A DNA stretch of 64,000 nt from positions 309,267 to 373,266 of the forward strand of contig NW_027192191.1 in NCBI RefSeq assembly GCF_041956535.1. The letters run 5' to 3'. This document shows, piece by piece, positions 11,133 through 25,959 of this stretch. Position 1 is the first letter of the stretch. Each line of letters begins with the position of its first letter. A program made the translations under genes and the position numbers. This DNA comes from Calcarisporiella thermophila CBS 279.70 (Eukaryota; Calcarisporiellomycota). A model generated the notes under the pieces. It was given only the letters and a program-made list of their open reading frames with translations. It made no database searches and was not told the origin of the DNA.

Positions 11133-13010
11133 CTAAATGGCATCATCTCGAATGTCTCGTTCCGCTTGATATATCTTCCTCTAGAATATCCATAGGAGCA
11201 TTTCAGCGATTTTCATGCACACGGCGACGTAAAAGTGATGGCCTACCTTCATTTGGTGCAGCTCCTCGGCAACCTTGTTCGCCTGGTCCGTTGTCTCTCT
11301 CGCAAGTTCCAAGAGTTCAATATCCTCGTCGTCTGCGGGAGCATATTTAAGAATCTGGCGTTCCAAATTCTTCACTTGCTTTCGCAGCATGGCCACGTCG
11401 TTGTTGAAGCCCTCAATGTCCATCTTGCGGCGTCGATTGAGATTATTGTAGCTATTCAAAGAACCACAATGAGCGGACTGTATTCTTATCTATTCTGCTT
11501 GAAGCATACTTGTTTGTCATGGTCTCCAACTTCTTTTGCAAAGCTTCGATCTTCTTCTGCTGGGCCGCCTCCTTTTGTTGGGTCTCAACCTAAGAATCCA
11601 CATATCGGGGTCAGAGATAAAAGCCTTGGTATATTGCGTGTAGTTGCTTCACCACCTCCATCGACTGCACTTTCGCCTCATACTCCCTGATCTGCCGCTT
11701 GAGCTCCTCAGTGAGATTACTATATTTTCTCGAGACCCGCTCCTCAGCAGTCTGCAAATGACATCAAGTGAGAAATAGCTGGGGAATGCTTTGAGGGAAT
11801 CCAGGGCATACATACCCGCTCAATCTCACTACTTCGAGCGCCTTCTTCGGATATTGTAGACTGGAGGGCTTTGACCTCCGCTTTGAGCCTCTCAGTCTCC
11901 TCTCTCCATTGCCGTTCTCGCACCAGGCCCATTTTCTTGAAGTGTAAGAGTTCTAATTATTTTGATGTTTAAAATCGCCGAGGTGAGCTAAAGAGTGCGC
12001 CGTCAAAAACTCTGGGTTATGAGGTGGCTCACCCTTTGTATTCTCTCGACAAAAATTCTCTAACTTTTGCACCTTGGTGGTCAAAGCCTGTATACTTTCA
12101 GCGTCCTTGGTGCGTAGTGCCGTCTCCTGCTCTATTCTTACCCTACGCTCTTGCTCCTGATTTTTGGTGATCTCCTCAAAAACCTCCTTCTACTCAAACC
12201 GATAAAATCCAAAATAAATGATGCTGGATAAAAAGGGTGGGGTTGAGGGCATTAATTCAACTCTACCTGGTCTTTGAGCTGGGCTTTCAGCGCGTCCACC
12301 GTTAATTTTAGCGTCTCCAACTCAAGGTCATTAGGAAGCTTTACCTCGAGGTCCTACTCCGTATTATCATTACTCAAACCATATCTCTTATATTTCAGTT
12401 AGCCTATAGTTACCGCATCGTCGGGTGGCAAAGGCAGCACCTCTTCTAAATCTTGTTGCTTTTTTAACTTGATGTTCTCTTCTTGATCGGGTGCAGTGAT
12501 GGAGAGTAGATATTGTATCTTTCGCCGATCTCTCAGTTCTCGTACTAATTGAATGGAATGAAAAGGCGAGAAAAAATTGGATAATATGTTAATAGTCAAG
12601 GCTCTCTCCCTCGTCAATAAGAGGATATAGTAGTCTATATGCTTGAACCTTTTAATTCATCGTTTTCCCTCATGATATTTAGCAATGTGCTGCGATCCTT
12701 TGTGATGCATTGTTGCAACTCACTGGTAACTCGTTGGAGCTCAGCAATCTCTCGAACGCGCTGGTGAAGCTGCCAAGTGAGATTATGATGTTCTTCATGG
12801 GAAAGCTTGATTTGTTCCACGCGGGCAAGGGCATCGTCATAGTCGCCTTCAGCACGTTCTATCAAATAGATGGTCGATTAGAATTCGATGGTGGAGTCGA
12901 GGGGGAGAGGATCGCATTCTAACGCTGCACTTACCGACGCGCTGCCTGTAATAATCCAAGAGCTCCTGGGAGAGTGGGAGCTTTTCCACCGCACGGATCG
13001 CATTGGCCAT
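11133..13010 (-). CDS. CCDC77: CCDC77-like coiled-coil protein (centrosome/flagellar)
   Basis: Ten exons: 12935-13010, 12649-12858, 12414-12544, 12267-12353, 12033-12189, 11816-11952, 11653-11751, 11510-11589, 11247-11451, 11133-11180 (409 aa). The product is coiled coil almost throughout. The N-terminal pattern PLSQELLDYYRQRV, the middle ENDELKVRELRDRRKIQYLL and the C-terminal LNRRRKMDIEGFNNDVAMLR fit the CCDC77 family, a conserved protein linked to centrosomes and cilia and expected in flagellated organisms. One segment (KLENFCREN) also recalls taxilin, so the family call is by pattern only. Exon 7 could end at 11653 or 11656; both keep frame. If right, the gene argues that this fungus makes flagellated zoospores. 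Confidence 0.75.
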
Positions 13011-13465
13011 GGTAAGATGTGCCAAGGTGGGAAGCGCAAATAGAATGGATAATACAGTTGAAATAGGAAAAATGGGATTTTACGCGTTTGCTGCCGTTCA
13101 CAAACAATTTTTCAACCCAGGCTCTATTTCAATTCCGAGACGCGAAAAAAAAAAATGCAAATAGATTGTTCTCAATAACAGTCAAAATCATCATATATAA
13201 TGTCGAGGAGAAAAACATTGGCATAGAGACAAAATCAAAAACGTCAAAAATCAAAATAACATTATATAGTTATAACAATAACATAAAATAATTTAAAATA
13301 TAGAAAGCGATGGGGAAGAATATATGTCAATATATATAAATGCATAGAGTATCGAATTTTTCGATGGGCCTCGAAAAATTTCATTTTATGACATGGAGAT
13401 GGTAATGGAGAATAAAGGCAAAAGCATGAGAACGTTTTATCTAGCGCAAGCTTCGCTGCCGGCTA
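13011..13465. other. AT-rich intergenic region
   Basis: Between the CCDC77-like start and the end of the DYRK gene (tandem, both minus). Very AT-rich from 13090 to 13400 with no gene seen; it should contain the CCDC77 promoter and the DYRK 3' UTR. Confidence 0.6.
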
Positions 13466-16400
13466 CTATTTTTGCATTTTCACCTAGTTAATTCCAGACG
13501 TTAGCTCACTTCATTCTTCACGAGAAAATATGGGCAGACCCGTGGTTTAAAATACTCACAAAAGCCGCGATCTCGACCTGACCATTCTCTCTTCCTCCCG
13601 CACTACTCGTGGAGGCGAGAAGAGACAAGCGTCTAGTGCGCTCCTGTCCTTCCGCAATGACTGCCGAGGCTGCCATCGAGGCGGGTGAGGGGTGGTTAGT
13701 TTTGCTTAAGTGGTTCAAAATTGATATCGGTTTCGGTGGCGGTGGATGAGGGGGAGCAGGGTTTAAGGGGAGCTTTACACCCGTTGAAACTCGATGGGTA
13801 GTGGTGCGAGTCGTGTCCTCAAGTATCTCCTTGTTAGAGCCCTTGGTGGTAGTCTGTTTTGAGGGAATCAGCGGAAGGGGTCTATATGCGGGAGAGAATT
13901 AATGGCTCATCAGCAACAAAGTGTAAGTACATTTGTCAGCATAAAGCTTACGCATTTCGCCTCCGCACCGCCTCAAACGCATTTTGCAATGCATTCTTTC
14001 CGCTGCCGGTGGGGCCATTGCTGCTTCCAGCTCCGTTGCTAGACATACGCGTCTCGGTTATCCAAGGGTGCTGCATCGCCTCTGCTGGTTTTAGGCGCTT
14101 CTCTGGATCCCAGCATAAGCACCGAGTTACGAAGTCGACGAACGCCATGTCGTTGCATCTCAATACTCCCTGTAGAGTCCGAGATCCGGGGCGCCGCCGT
14201 TTGCCCTTCTGCGTGACCACCGCAAGGGGTTGATCTCCGTCGAAAAAGAGGTGCTTGCGAATGCTGCGATCAATGAACGCCCGGTCAGGAACCCCGATTA
14301 CCTCCATGATGCACGCAAGTTGATCCTGCTCATTTTCACCAGGGAAGAGCGGATAGCCGGTGTGGAGCTCTGCCAGGATGCAGCCAAGACTCCACATATC
14401 GATAGCCATATCATAAGGAAGTTGGAGTATCACCTCGGGCGATCGATAGAAACGGCTCTGAATATAGGTATATACTAAAGATGAACACCAAAGAGGCGAG
14501 GTTAGCATGCTTCTCTTCTTAGTATTTGGATGTAAAAGGCACATACTGCGCTCATTCTCAAAGCAACTACTTCCGAAATCAATGACTTTTATTCCACTGC
14601 GCGTCGGGTCCTTCAACAACACGTTTTCCGGCTTCAAGTCACAGTGAATGACCTTATGTTTATGTAGGAGGACGAGTGAAGCCAGTATCTGCGTCGTGAA
14701 TCTAGAGATGTTTTACGCATGTCAAAATCCAAGCTTCGTGAGTTAAATAGCCATGAAAATACAAACTTTCGGATCAAGCCAAGAGAAAAGCCTTGGAAGT
14801 GATTGTTTTTGATAAACTCGTACAGATTAATGCTCAGGCATTCAAACGCAATGCATAGATGGCCGCGGAAGTGGAAGTTACCGATCATCCGAACACAGTT
14901 ATGCTTATTGTCCGGATCCTAATAGGGGGAGGAAAAAGCAATAAATCAAAAAAGAAACTTATTTTCCAGAAAAATGAACAGAGCATTTACCCATTTAACA
15001 ATGGATCCCAGTATGCGCACCTCCACTTGGGCTTGCTTGTGGAAACGTTTTTTGTTACGGATGATTTTTACAGCCGCAAGCTCACCTGTCCTGTGATCGT
15101 AGCAGCGAGCAACCTGTCCAAATGAACCTTTACCCAGGATATCAAGCACCTCATAGCGGTACGAGATGTGATCCCTAATCACAATCTGGTAATCACCTCG
15201 ATCATCGTCATAGCCTAAGAGGAAACCTGAGTTGGATTCACGGAGATAAAAAGCAGGGAAAATAACACTAACCGAAGTTATTGTGCGACACTTCAAGATT
15301 CGCCGCCTTCTTCTGTCCACTAGCATGTTGACCCAAGTAATAAACTTTTGGGTACTCCAAAATCTCGTTCCTTTCGTACAGCGTCAATTGTGCTGAGTGT
15401 GTCCGTATGGCCTGCTGTGGAGTCATCGCAGTTGCAATACTCTTTTTGTCCCGCATAGCCCGCTCTTTATCTCTTAGTCGTGTGGCGATAAGCAGTGGAT
15501 TACTTTGACGAGAGCTGTTCGAATTAAGGAAGTCACTCTGTCTTATGGGAACATCTTCATCCGCCAGGGGCATAATCCTTGGAGAAGCTGGAAGATAGGG
15601 CGGGGAAGTATGGACGGACACCTTGCTCGTGCTGGGGGTGGTGGTTAGTTTGGATTCCCATTTAATAGCCGTCTTATCGCTTCCGCTTGGCATCGAACCA
15701 CCACTGATAGCAGGCGGGTTCAAAGATTTGACCGCGGAGGAGGTGGAAGGTTGACTCGACGTAAGGTCAGGCACATCGGGCTGTATAAGTTTCTCAGTCT
15801 TGGTTGCTGAGGAACTTAGCGAGCTGCTCGTGGTGATCATGGTGTATCGCAGTTTGGAATCAGTGAACGATTTCGACAGCACTGGCTGTGAAGCTCTTTG
15901 CTGAGCTTTTGGGGTCGACTCCAGCGGATCAGAGGATTTCGATATAGACTGGTGGGGAGTGATGGGGAGTCTATTAGCTGAATCAGAATGGTTGCTATCC
16001 TTAAGTTTCACTAATGAATTGCTTTGTGATGGATCTTGCTTGGGATTCTCTGTTGAGTCACCAGAGCTATGTTTGAGATGAACTTGGTGGGCCGGCGCTG
16101 GGACACTTGAGAGCGTTTCTTTTGTTGTGGCAGAGGCAACCGTGGAAGTTGAGAACCGCTTAAAGGGCGGATTCTCAGCTGAAGAGGACTGTACAAGCTT
16201 TGTTGTTATTTCGCCAACGGCACTAGCAAGTGTAGAACTAGCGACGCTTTTAGTTGAGTCTGCTTGCTGATTTTGGGGTGCGGGAGAAGAGATTTTGGTA
16301 AGTGAACTCGTAAATTGAAGTGGCCTCATGTGCATAGGGGGCATTAGTTCAGGGATAGGCTGTTTCTGTGCAAGTGTGGATGACATGGACTGCAGACAAA

Positions 16401-18497
16401 ATTTAGTATTCCATAATGCACTAATGGCCAAAATATAACTAAACCTACCTGTCCACGTTTCCGGTTTTTAATAAAACTGTCCGTGGTGTCAGTCTTGGTA
16501 GGCAATAGGCGATTGTTCGGCAAGCTTGAATTCTCGCTAACCGGGGCTTGTTTAGCCAAGAGCTTAGGGTCAATCTCTGATTGAGAGCCAATCGTTGCAG
16601 GCAATTTGCTGGCATCTTGCTCCTTATTAGTGACTAGTGAATTCGTAGGGACCGGTGCACTGGTACTGACGCTCTTATTTGGAACCGAAGCAGCATTGTC
16701 TCTATATGCTTGAGCACCAGTAACTGGCGTATATTGTGGAGCAGTCGTTGCAACAGGTAACACAGGCTGATGTGGTATTGAGTCCGGTGGCTGCACCTCA
16801 TGAGCGATACTACTAGTCTCCTTTTCCAAAGGTACAAATGAATAAGAGGGGGCGTTAGCCGTGGCCTGTGGAGGTTCCTGCCGTAGCCTCATTGCTTCTG
16901 CCCCTTTTTCTCTAAATGGATTATTGGTACTAGGAAATGCTGTAGTGTTTGGCTGTTGTATTGGCACGGTCACGTTTGGAGGGGCAGAGGCTTGGGTTGG
17001 AAATTGAAACGGCTGCTGTGTCGCATTAATAACATTGGAGGGAACCAAATTCACCCGTTGTTCCTGCAATCGTGGTGACGAGAGATTGTAACTAGTATTT
17101 CCAGCATCCATAGGATTAAAAGGTAAAGTATTTCGGTGGTTAGTGCGAACGGAACCTTCTGTTGAAAATTCGCGTTGTTTCTGGGAGGGTGCGGGTGCAT
17201 TAGAGAGTGACACTGACATCGAATCGATTGATTTACGACGTTGCGCTAAAAGTTCACTGAGAGAAGTCCGGGACGGTTCAATGGGTGGGGGCAAGCGGTC
17301 TCGTGGGAAAAAGTTCTGTGGAGAGTAATCCAATTCCCACTCGTCCCCAACGAAAGAGGATCCGACATGTCCTCGTGGAGGTGGAAGAGGAATGTCTGGC
17401 AAAAGGACCGAGGAGGATGTCGAAGAGGAAAAATGGTGTGAGGGAGCTCTGCGCCTGCGAGAGCTTGACCAAGAGCGCGAACGAGAAGACGAACGTGTCG
17501 AGTAAGAATCGTTTTGTCGGCGATAACCAACATCATCAGCCTCAAACTCGGAGTTGTTGGAAGAAGAAGCGTCGTCCAATTCTTCCGATGATGAGGGTGA
17601 ATAACGTCGTGGGGACGTCATCGAGATGAGGTCTTGCATGAGATCATTTTCGGATCGGATAGGACTAGCATAATTGCCACGGAGTGAATTCATTCGATCC
17701 ATATAGTCATGCGGTAAAATGCGTCGCCTACTGCCACGATAAGGAGAATAGCTTCCAGGCTGATAGCGATATTTCGGTGAATCCCTAATATTAATTGGAG
17801 ACCGAGCCCACATCATTTCCGATCGTCTTCGAGAGCGAGACGAGATTGCTCGTGGCAATCCAGCGATAGCCCGTGCCTCTCGATACGGATCATAGCTAGG
17901 GGAGCTGCTTGAAGAGACATCCGAGTCGAGCGCCCGTGAGTCGCGAGAATAGCTTGAAGATCGCGTTCGGCCAGGGGAGGCAGCCGGTGAAATCAATACA
18001 GTTTTGAAGGGCGAGCGGGATTTGGAACGCACACGAAAATGGCGTGATTGCCCAAAGTGTGGCGATCCATGTATTTTTCTCATGGAGGGTGATCGGTAAG
18101 AGGAATAGCGGGTAGGAGAGTCTGAGCTAGGTGTCAAATTGGGCTCTCGGCCCCCAATTTCAGCATGTTTCCCCACCATATCTTTTCTATTTCGATGTGA
18201 CTGTAATGCAAGCTCCAGCTCGGGTAGCTGCCCGAGCTCTTCGCCAATATACTCGAGATCGTCCGAATTAAGCTCGAGATCTGTTGTGTTACCATCACTG
18301 CTGCTCACCTCAAGACGCGATGCTATTTCTTCCAACTCCATCTCCAATCTTTCAAGTTGTCGTACTCGTGCTCGCTGTTGAATCTCCTTATCTCGGAGCC
18401 ATGACGATGAAGAAGAAGAGAGTACATTACCAGATGTGGATGTCATAGCAGATGATATATTTGATAAAGCTTGAGCATCAAGCACATCCGTCACCAT
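13466..18497 (-). CDS. DYRK-family dual-specificity protein kinase with very long N-terminus
   Basis: Eight exons: 16449-18497, 15273-16389, 14991-15214, 14767-14918, 14547-14701, 13952-14474, 13560-13881, 13466-13483 (1519 aa). About 1050 disordered residues rich in Ser, Pro, Gln and Arg-Ser dipeptides precede the kinase. The kinase has GKGSFG in the P-loop, AAVKII for the ATP lysine, HCDLKPENV in the catalytic loop, DFGSSCF, and the activation segment [14 protein letters not shown], whose second Tyr is the autophosphorylated one in DYRKs. The DYRK-homology stretch before the P-loop ([16 protein letters not shown]) is present. DYRKs control growth, polarity and the cell cycle; this looks closer to DYRK2/Pom1 than to Yak1, but that is an impression. 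The last exon (18 nt, VKMQK then stop) is the weakest part of the model. Confidence 0.92.
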
Positions 18498-19082
18498 TTA
18501 AGAGCAGGCTAAGTATTGGTGTAGAATGACAAAGGTAAATTTTAGTGTATTCAATACAAAGAACATCGCAGTGAATATAATTAATTACCGGTTAAACTTG
18601 CAATATGGTGATCAAATATTCCAGAATAAAGTCTCAGCGCTTGGGGTGAGAATGATAGAAGAGAAATAATGGTGGCGAGTCCTTTTTTTCTTCCTTATTT
18701 AAACTTTAACATCAAGAGAAATTAATAAAAAATTTGGAAAGAAGCTGGTATTGATGAATAAAGAGGCGCCGTTTCAACACGCCTTGTTTTTATAATATGT
18801 TCGCGCTATTCTGATTTAATGGGCTCTCTATAGCAGGCGCTTCCTTGAATCAAAAGCGGAGAAAGAACAGCGCGATATAAAACGATGACCAAGAGAGAGG
18901 CGTTGTATGAAGTGGAATTAAGCCACACGTGCAGTTTCACAAATTACCCTCAACAAAAAATTTGTTTACCAAAAAAATTTTCCAATAAATTCGTGCAAGA
19001 GCTGCAAAACTTTTTCTTCCTTCTCTCTTGTTTGCTTTGTTGTACCCCTCCTATACACAATCAGCAACTTAATTCAGTCGTA
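18498..19082. other. Divergent promoter region DYRK / eL30
   Basis: AT-rich, no gene. The eL30 side ends in a long pyrimidine-rich stretch (about 19010-19055), as often seen before ribosomal protein start codons. Confidence 0.6.
18876..18882 (+). promoter_or_regulatory. Possible TATA box of the eL30 gene
   Basis: A TATAAAA lies about 200 bp before the eL30 start codon, ahead of the pyrimidine-rich leader. Only the match and its position support it; AT-rich DNA gives such matches by chance. Confidence 0.3.
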
Positions 19083-19568
19083 ATGGCCCCCGTCAAGAAG
19101 TCCAAGAAGACCGTCGAGAACATCAACTCGCGCCTTGCCCTCGTCATGAAGTCGGGCAAGTACACGCTGGGGTACAAGAGCACTCTCAAGACTCTGCGTC
19201 AAGGCAAAGGTACATAGCTTTCAAAGATGTTGGGACAGGAGTCTTTCACCAGACAGAGATCGTCCCATTTCTTTTTTCTAACAATACTATCCGCTTTTTG
19301 TAGCCAAGTTGGTGATTATTGCCGGTAACTGCCCTCCTCTTCGCAAGTCTGAAATCGAGTACTATGCTATGCTCTCCAAGACTGGTGTCCACCACTACTC
19401 TGGCAGTAAGTGTTTGTTTATGCTATCACTCTCTATAATACAAGCTAAAACTTGGTAATTATTTTTAAAGGCAACATCGACCTCGGAACTGCCTGTGGTA
19501 AACTCTTCCGCGTTGGTGTTCTCTCTATCACCGACCCCGGAGACTCCGAAATCCTTGCCTCGCAGTAA
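19083..19568 (+). CDS. RPL30: Large-subunit ribosomal protein eL30
   Basis: Three exons: 19083-19209, 19304-19405, 19471-19568 (108 aa). The product matches eL30 along its length: [50 protein letters not shown] and [19 protein letters not shown]. It is a 60S subunit protein that binds kink-turn RNA and bridges the subunits; in yeast it also represses splicing of its own transcript. Length is the usual one. An AATAAA follows 27 bp after the stop codon. Confidence 0.98.
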
Positions 19569-19594
19569 ACTTTTTGTATTAGCAAAAAAAATAC

Positions 19595-19600
19595 AATAAA
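19595..19600 (+). terminator. Poly(A) signal of eL30
   Basis: AATAAA just after the eL30 stop codon, in an A-rich context. Confidence 0.6.
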
Positions 19601-19849
19601 GGATTCTTTTGGTTTCGCCATTAGAGCTGTTATTTTAAAAAATTGTTTATATCCTCCATGAATACTTTGTTTTGACAGTAATAAATTTTAACAATCATAT
19701 AGTGCAATCTGAACTTAATCACAATGAATTCGAGGTACGATATATTTTAATCCATAGCTATTTTCGACACGCTAAAGGTTATTTAAAAATGATGCCCAAC
19801 TCTTCTTTTATTAGGACAAAAGAAATAAGAAGTCTGTTAACACACAAAT

Positions 19850-20237
19850 TTAGAGGTTCAACTTGGTGCGGCGCCAGTGACGACGTTTAGCATTGTACCT
19901 ATATAATACAAAGAGATGTTCATCAGCATCTATTGTTTCCTTCTGAAATAAACGGCAATTACCGGATGGCATTATCGGTGCGGAAGCGGATCCATGCCGG
20001 AATAGGACGGTTCTGCTTTTGCTTCTTGCCCAAAATGCGCTTGACCTTGAATGACTTGTGGGAGGGCTATATATTGTAAATATACTCAATTAATGAATCT
20101 CATCGCTTAATAACCATTTCATCGCTCATCTAGCACAATCCCACATATACACATCGAAATAACAACATATATAATCGCACCCTTCATCCATCCATCCATC
20201 TGTAGTAGAGCGTACTGAGAAAAGCAAGACTTACCAT
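19850..20237 (-). CDS. RPL39: Large-subunit ribosomal protein eL39
   Basis: Three exons: 20235-20237, 19963-20066, 19850-19898 (51 aa). The first coding exon is only the ATG, followed by a 168-bp intron starting GTAAGT. The rest reads [20 protein letters not shown], then [14 protein letters not shown] and [16 protein letters not shown], i.e. eL39 over its full length. It lines the peptide exit tunnel. The split after the start codon is also known for RPL39 genes in other fungi. The gene is convergent with eL30, with only 281 bp between stop codons. Confidence 0.96.
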
Positions 20238-21143
20238 AATGAATATATCGTACTGACAGTGGAGTGCCGACTTGAAAGTAGGAGGAAATCAAGAGTAGCA
20301 TCTGAGGTAAAAGTAGAAATCGGGAGACATGTTCTGCTGCGCCGCATTATCTCGAGCTAAAACATTAAAACATTACTGGAAAACTCTAAATCAATGCTAC
20401 TTAATTGATAAACCTCGCCATAAAAAAAAATAAAAAATAAAAAGACATAAATAAAAAAGATAGTACAGTGAATATACAATTGAGAGTACAATTGAGAGAA
20501 TAACATATATATTTCCTACATTGTTTTAACACGAAAAATGTTGTGCAATAAGAGGCTATTTTGATTTATCCTTTCGAATCGTCGGAAATTTCTAGTCATT
20601 AGGTTTATAAATATGGATTTACCATAAAGTTCATGTGGCGGCGATAGAAAAGTCTATCGCTGGAAAAGATTAACGCTGAAAATTATATAAAGTAGCAGAA
20701 GCACATGGTTTAATGAAGGAGATTCTATAGCATTGGTAAATAATATATAATTCAGTGATCCAGAATAACATCCACCTATGTCCTCCACGTAGCGTTTCTT
20801 CAAAAATCTCTAATTCCAACTACAACCTTTAAAATGCCATAGCCATTATAACGAAAGTAAGAAAAATAAATGAGTATCTTTATAAAATAACAACAACAAA
20901 TAATAGATAGGAATTAGTATCATTTTAGGCATCTAAAAATTTAAAATGCAACCTAAAATAGAGTATAAAGGAAAAGTAAAGAAAAAGAAGAAATCGATTG
21001 CAAATAAAAGCAGATATGTGAAAAAGAAGAGGGGGGAGGGAATGAAAATGGGAGATATTAGAGATCAAGAAGAATGATGGACCAATTTTAAATATATTCG
21101 AATTTATATGAGAATAGAGGAAATAAAAGTAAATATATGTGTT
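20238..21143. other. AT-rich intergenic region
   Basis: Between the eL39 start and the SR-kinase stop. About 0.9 kb of very AT-rich sequence with short direct repeats (for example tacaattgagag near 20477-20500). No coding or RNA gene recognised. Confidence 0.55.
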
Positions 21144-23539
<2,396 letters not shown>

Positions 23540-23928
23540 GTTCAAAGGCCAAGGATGCCAGCGATGAGAACTGAGTTGAAAAATGTGTGCCTTGTTTTCC
23601 TATTGACGAATTCGGCGTTGAATGGCGCAGCATCTCATTCCCGAACTTCGAGCCGAGTGCTTGTAAATTAAAATTGCAATAAAAGAAGTAATTTAATATA
23701 TTATGGTTAGCTTAAATTTTACTTATATTACAAAGGTATTTTACACGGGTTTCATATAATAATATAAGCAGAAGTTTCCATGTAAACTGGTAAAATAATA
23801 AAGTTGCAGTCCATATTTTAGAAAATTTTTTGTGACTGCTACTACTGTCGATTTTCATCCGAACTGAAAACAATAAAGGTATTTGTCGTTTCGAGCAACA
23901 ATCTCCCGGAAAATTCTTGTTTTTACCC
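23540..23928. other. Divergent promoter region SRPK / adenylosuccinate lyase
   Basis: AT-rich, 389 bp between the two start codons. No gene seen. Confidence 0.6.
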
Positions 23929-25695
23929 ATGGACTCCCACGCAAAGTGAGTTTAATAGAACATAAATGTCTATGCTCTCCTAGAATTAAAGTTGTCCCCC
24001 TTAGATATCAAAGCCCGCTGACATCCCGCTATGCTTCCCCGGAAATGGCGGCGAACTTTTCCGACAACATGCGCTTTACTACTTGGCGCAAGTTATGGCT
24101 GAATCTGGCCATTGCTGAGAAGGAGCTAGGAATTAAGGACATTACCGATGAGGCCATTCAAGAAATGAGGGCAAATCTGGTGAGGGCAATTTTTTGGGTT
24201 ATCCATCCCAACTTGAAACTTATGCACATTAAAATTTATCTAGGAAAATATTGATTACGAGCTCGCAGCTGCAGAGGAAAAACGCAGACGACACGATGTG
24301 ATGGCACATGTCCATACATTCGGAGTTGCTGCACCGAAAGCTGCTGGTATAATTCATCTGGGCGCAACGTCCTGTTACGTAACTGATAACGGCGACCTCA
24401 TAATTATTCGCCAGGCTCTCGACCTTGTTCTTGCCAAATTGGCGCGAGTGATTGAGAGGTTTTCGAAATTTGCAGCGGCATACCGTGCACTTCCTACACT
24501 TGGGTTCACCCATTTCCAGCCCGCCCAGCTAACAACTGTGGGCAAGAGGGCTACACTATGGATTCAAGTATATACAGAAAATCACACATTAAGCACTTTT
24601 CAAATGTTTAATCTAAATTCTCACGCGTATTTTCTAGGAACTGCTATGGGACCTTCGCAATCTCGAACGTGCTCGCAACGACCTCAAATTCCGTGGAGTC
24701 AAGGGCACGACTGGCACTCAGGCTTCTTTCTTAACACTTTTCGACGGTGATCATTCTAAAGTCGTACAGCTCGACCAACGTGTCACCGAGCTCTCCGGCT
24801 TTACTGAAGCCTATCCTGTTACCGGCCAAACCTATTCTCGCAAGATTGATATCGACGTTTTAAATGCGCTTGCTTCCTTTGGTGCAACTGCGCACAAAAT
24901 TGCGACCGATATTAGGTTGCTTGCCAACTTAAAGGAGATTGAGGAGCCGTTCGAGAAAGATCAGATTGGAAGTTCAGCTATGGCGTACAAGAGAAACCCA
25001 ATGAGATGCGAGCGCGTATGTTCGCTTGCCCGGCATTTGATGGTATTAGTGAATAATACGATGCAAACGGCCAGTGTCCAGTGGTTGGAGCGCACCTTGG
25101 ATGATAGGTGAGTATACACAGCGGATTATTCAGTGATTTTACACCACTAACACGTCGATTGTTTTACAGTGCAAATCGTCGCATTTCTATCCCCGAAGCC
25201 TTCCTCACCGCGGACATTGTTCTCACAATCCTGCAAAATATTTCTGAGGGCATGGTTGTCTATCCTAAAGTCATTGAGCGACGTATTTCCCAGGAGCTTC
25301 CCTTCATGGCGACTGAGAATTTCATCATGGCAATGGTGAAAAAAGGCGGCGATCGCCAGGAGTGTCACGAGCAAATTCGTGTGTTGAGCCATCAAGCGGG
25401 GCGTGTTGTGAAGGAGGAGGGAGGAGAGAATGATTTAATTGAACGCATCAGGAAGAACGAATACTTCAAGCCCATTTGGGGAGAGGTAATGGTGGCTTTA
25501 ACGGAAAAAATGTTTATAATGTAGCTGAATGATGCGTTGCTTGGATGTTAGCTTGATACACTGCTGGACCCGAAAACCTTCATTGGTCGTGCTCCTGAGC
25601 AAGTGGATGACTTCATCAAGCATCATGTCACACCCGCACTCCGTCCATACGAAGGGATTCTTAAGGTTGAAAACAAGGCAACCTTAAACGTCTAA
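23929..25695 (+). CDS. ADE13: Adenylosuccinate lyase
   Basis: Six exons: 23929-23945, 24005-24179, 24244-24567, 24638-25107, 25170-25485, 25552-25695 (481 aa). It performs two steps of purine synthesis: release of fumarate from SAICAR and from adenylosuccinate. Seen motifs: [12 protein letters not shown] at the N-terminus, [30 protein letters not shown] with the acid/base His, and the fumarase/aspartase signature [11 protein letters not shown] from residue 283 carrying the catalytic serine loop. Length agrees with fungal enzymes. The first coding exon has only 17 nt, so the start rests on one splice join, but the rejoined [17 protein letters not shown] fits the family well. Confidence 0.97.
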
Positions 25696-25959
25696 TCTGT
25701 TATGCTAGAGAATTTTAAAGTGTAAAATTGAAATAAGCAATAAGCAGTAACGTATGTCTTCCTCTTCATATCTCTTCATTCTTGCTTCTATCATAAATGC
25801 GGATACAGACGGTTTGAAGAACATATTTACATTAGAGCTGAAGCGAAATAGAATAAAAAACACATAACAAAGGAGATTGCGAGATAAAGGGGAAAATAGT
25901 ATCAAAAGAATCATTACGATTAACATCAACAATAGATAAGCAAAGTGTAAATAAAATAT

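Noticed and set aside
13466-18497. Identification of the large kinase as PRP4
   Set aside because: RS-rich head fits, but the activation segment [10 protein letters not shown] and the DYRK-homology stretch place it with DYRKs.
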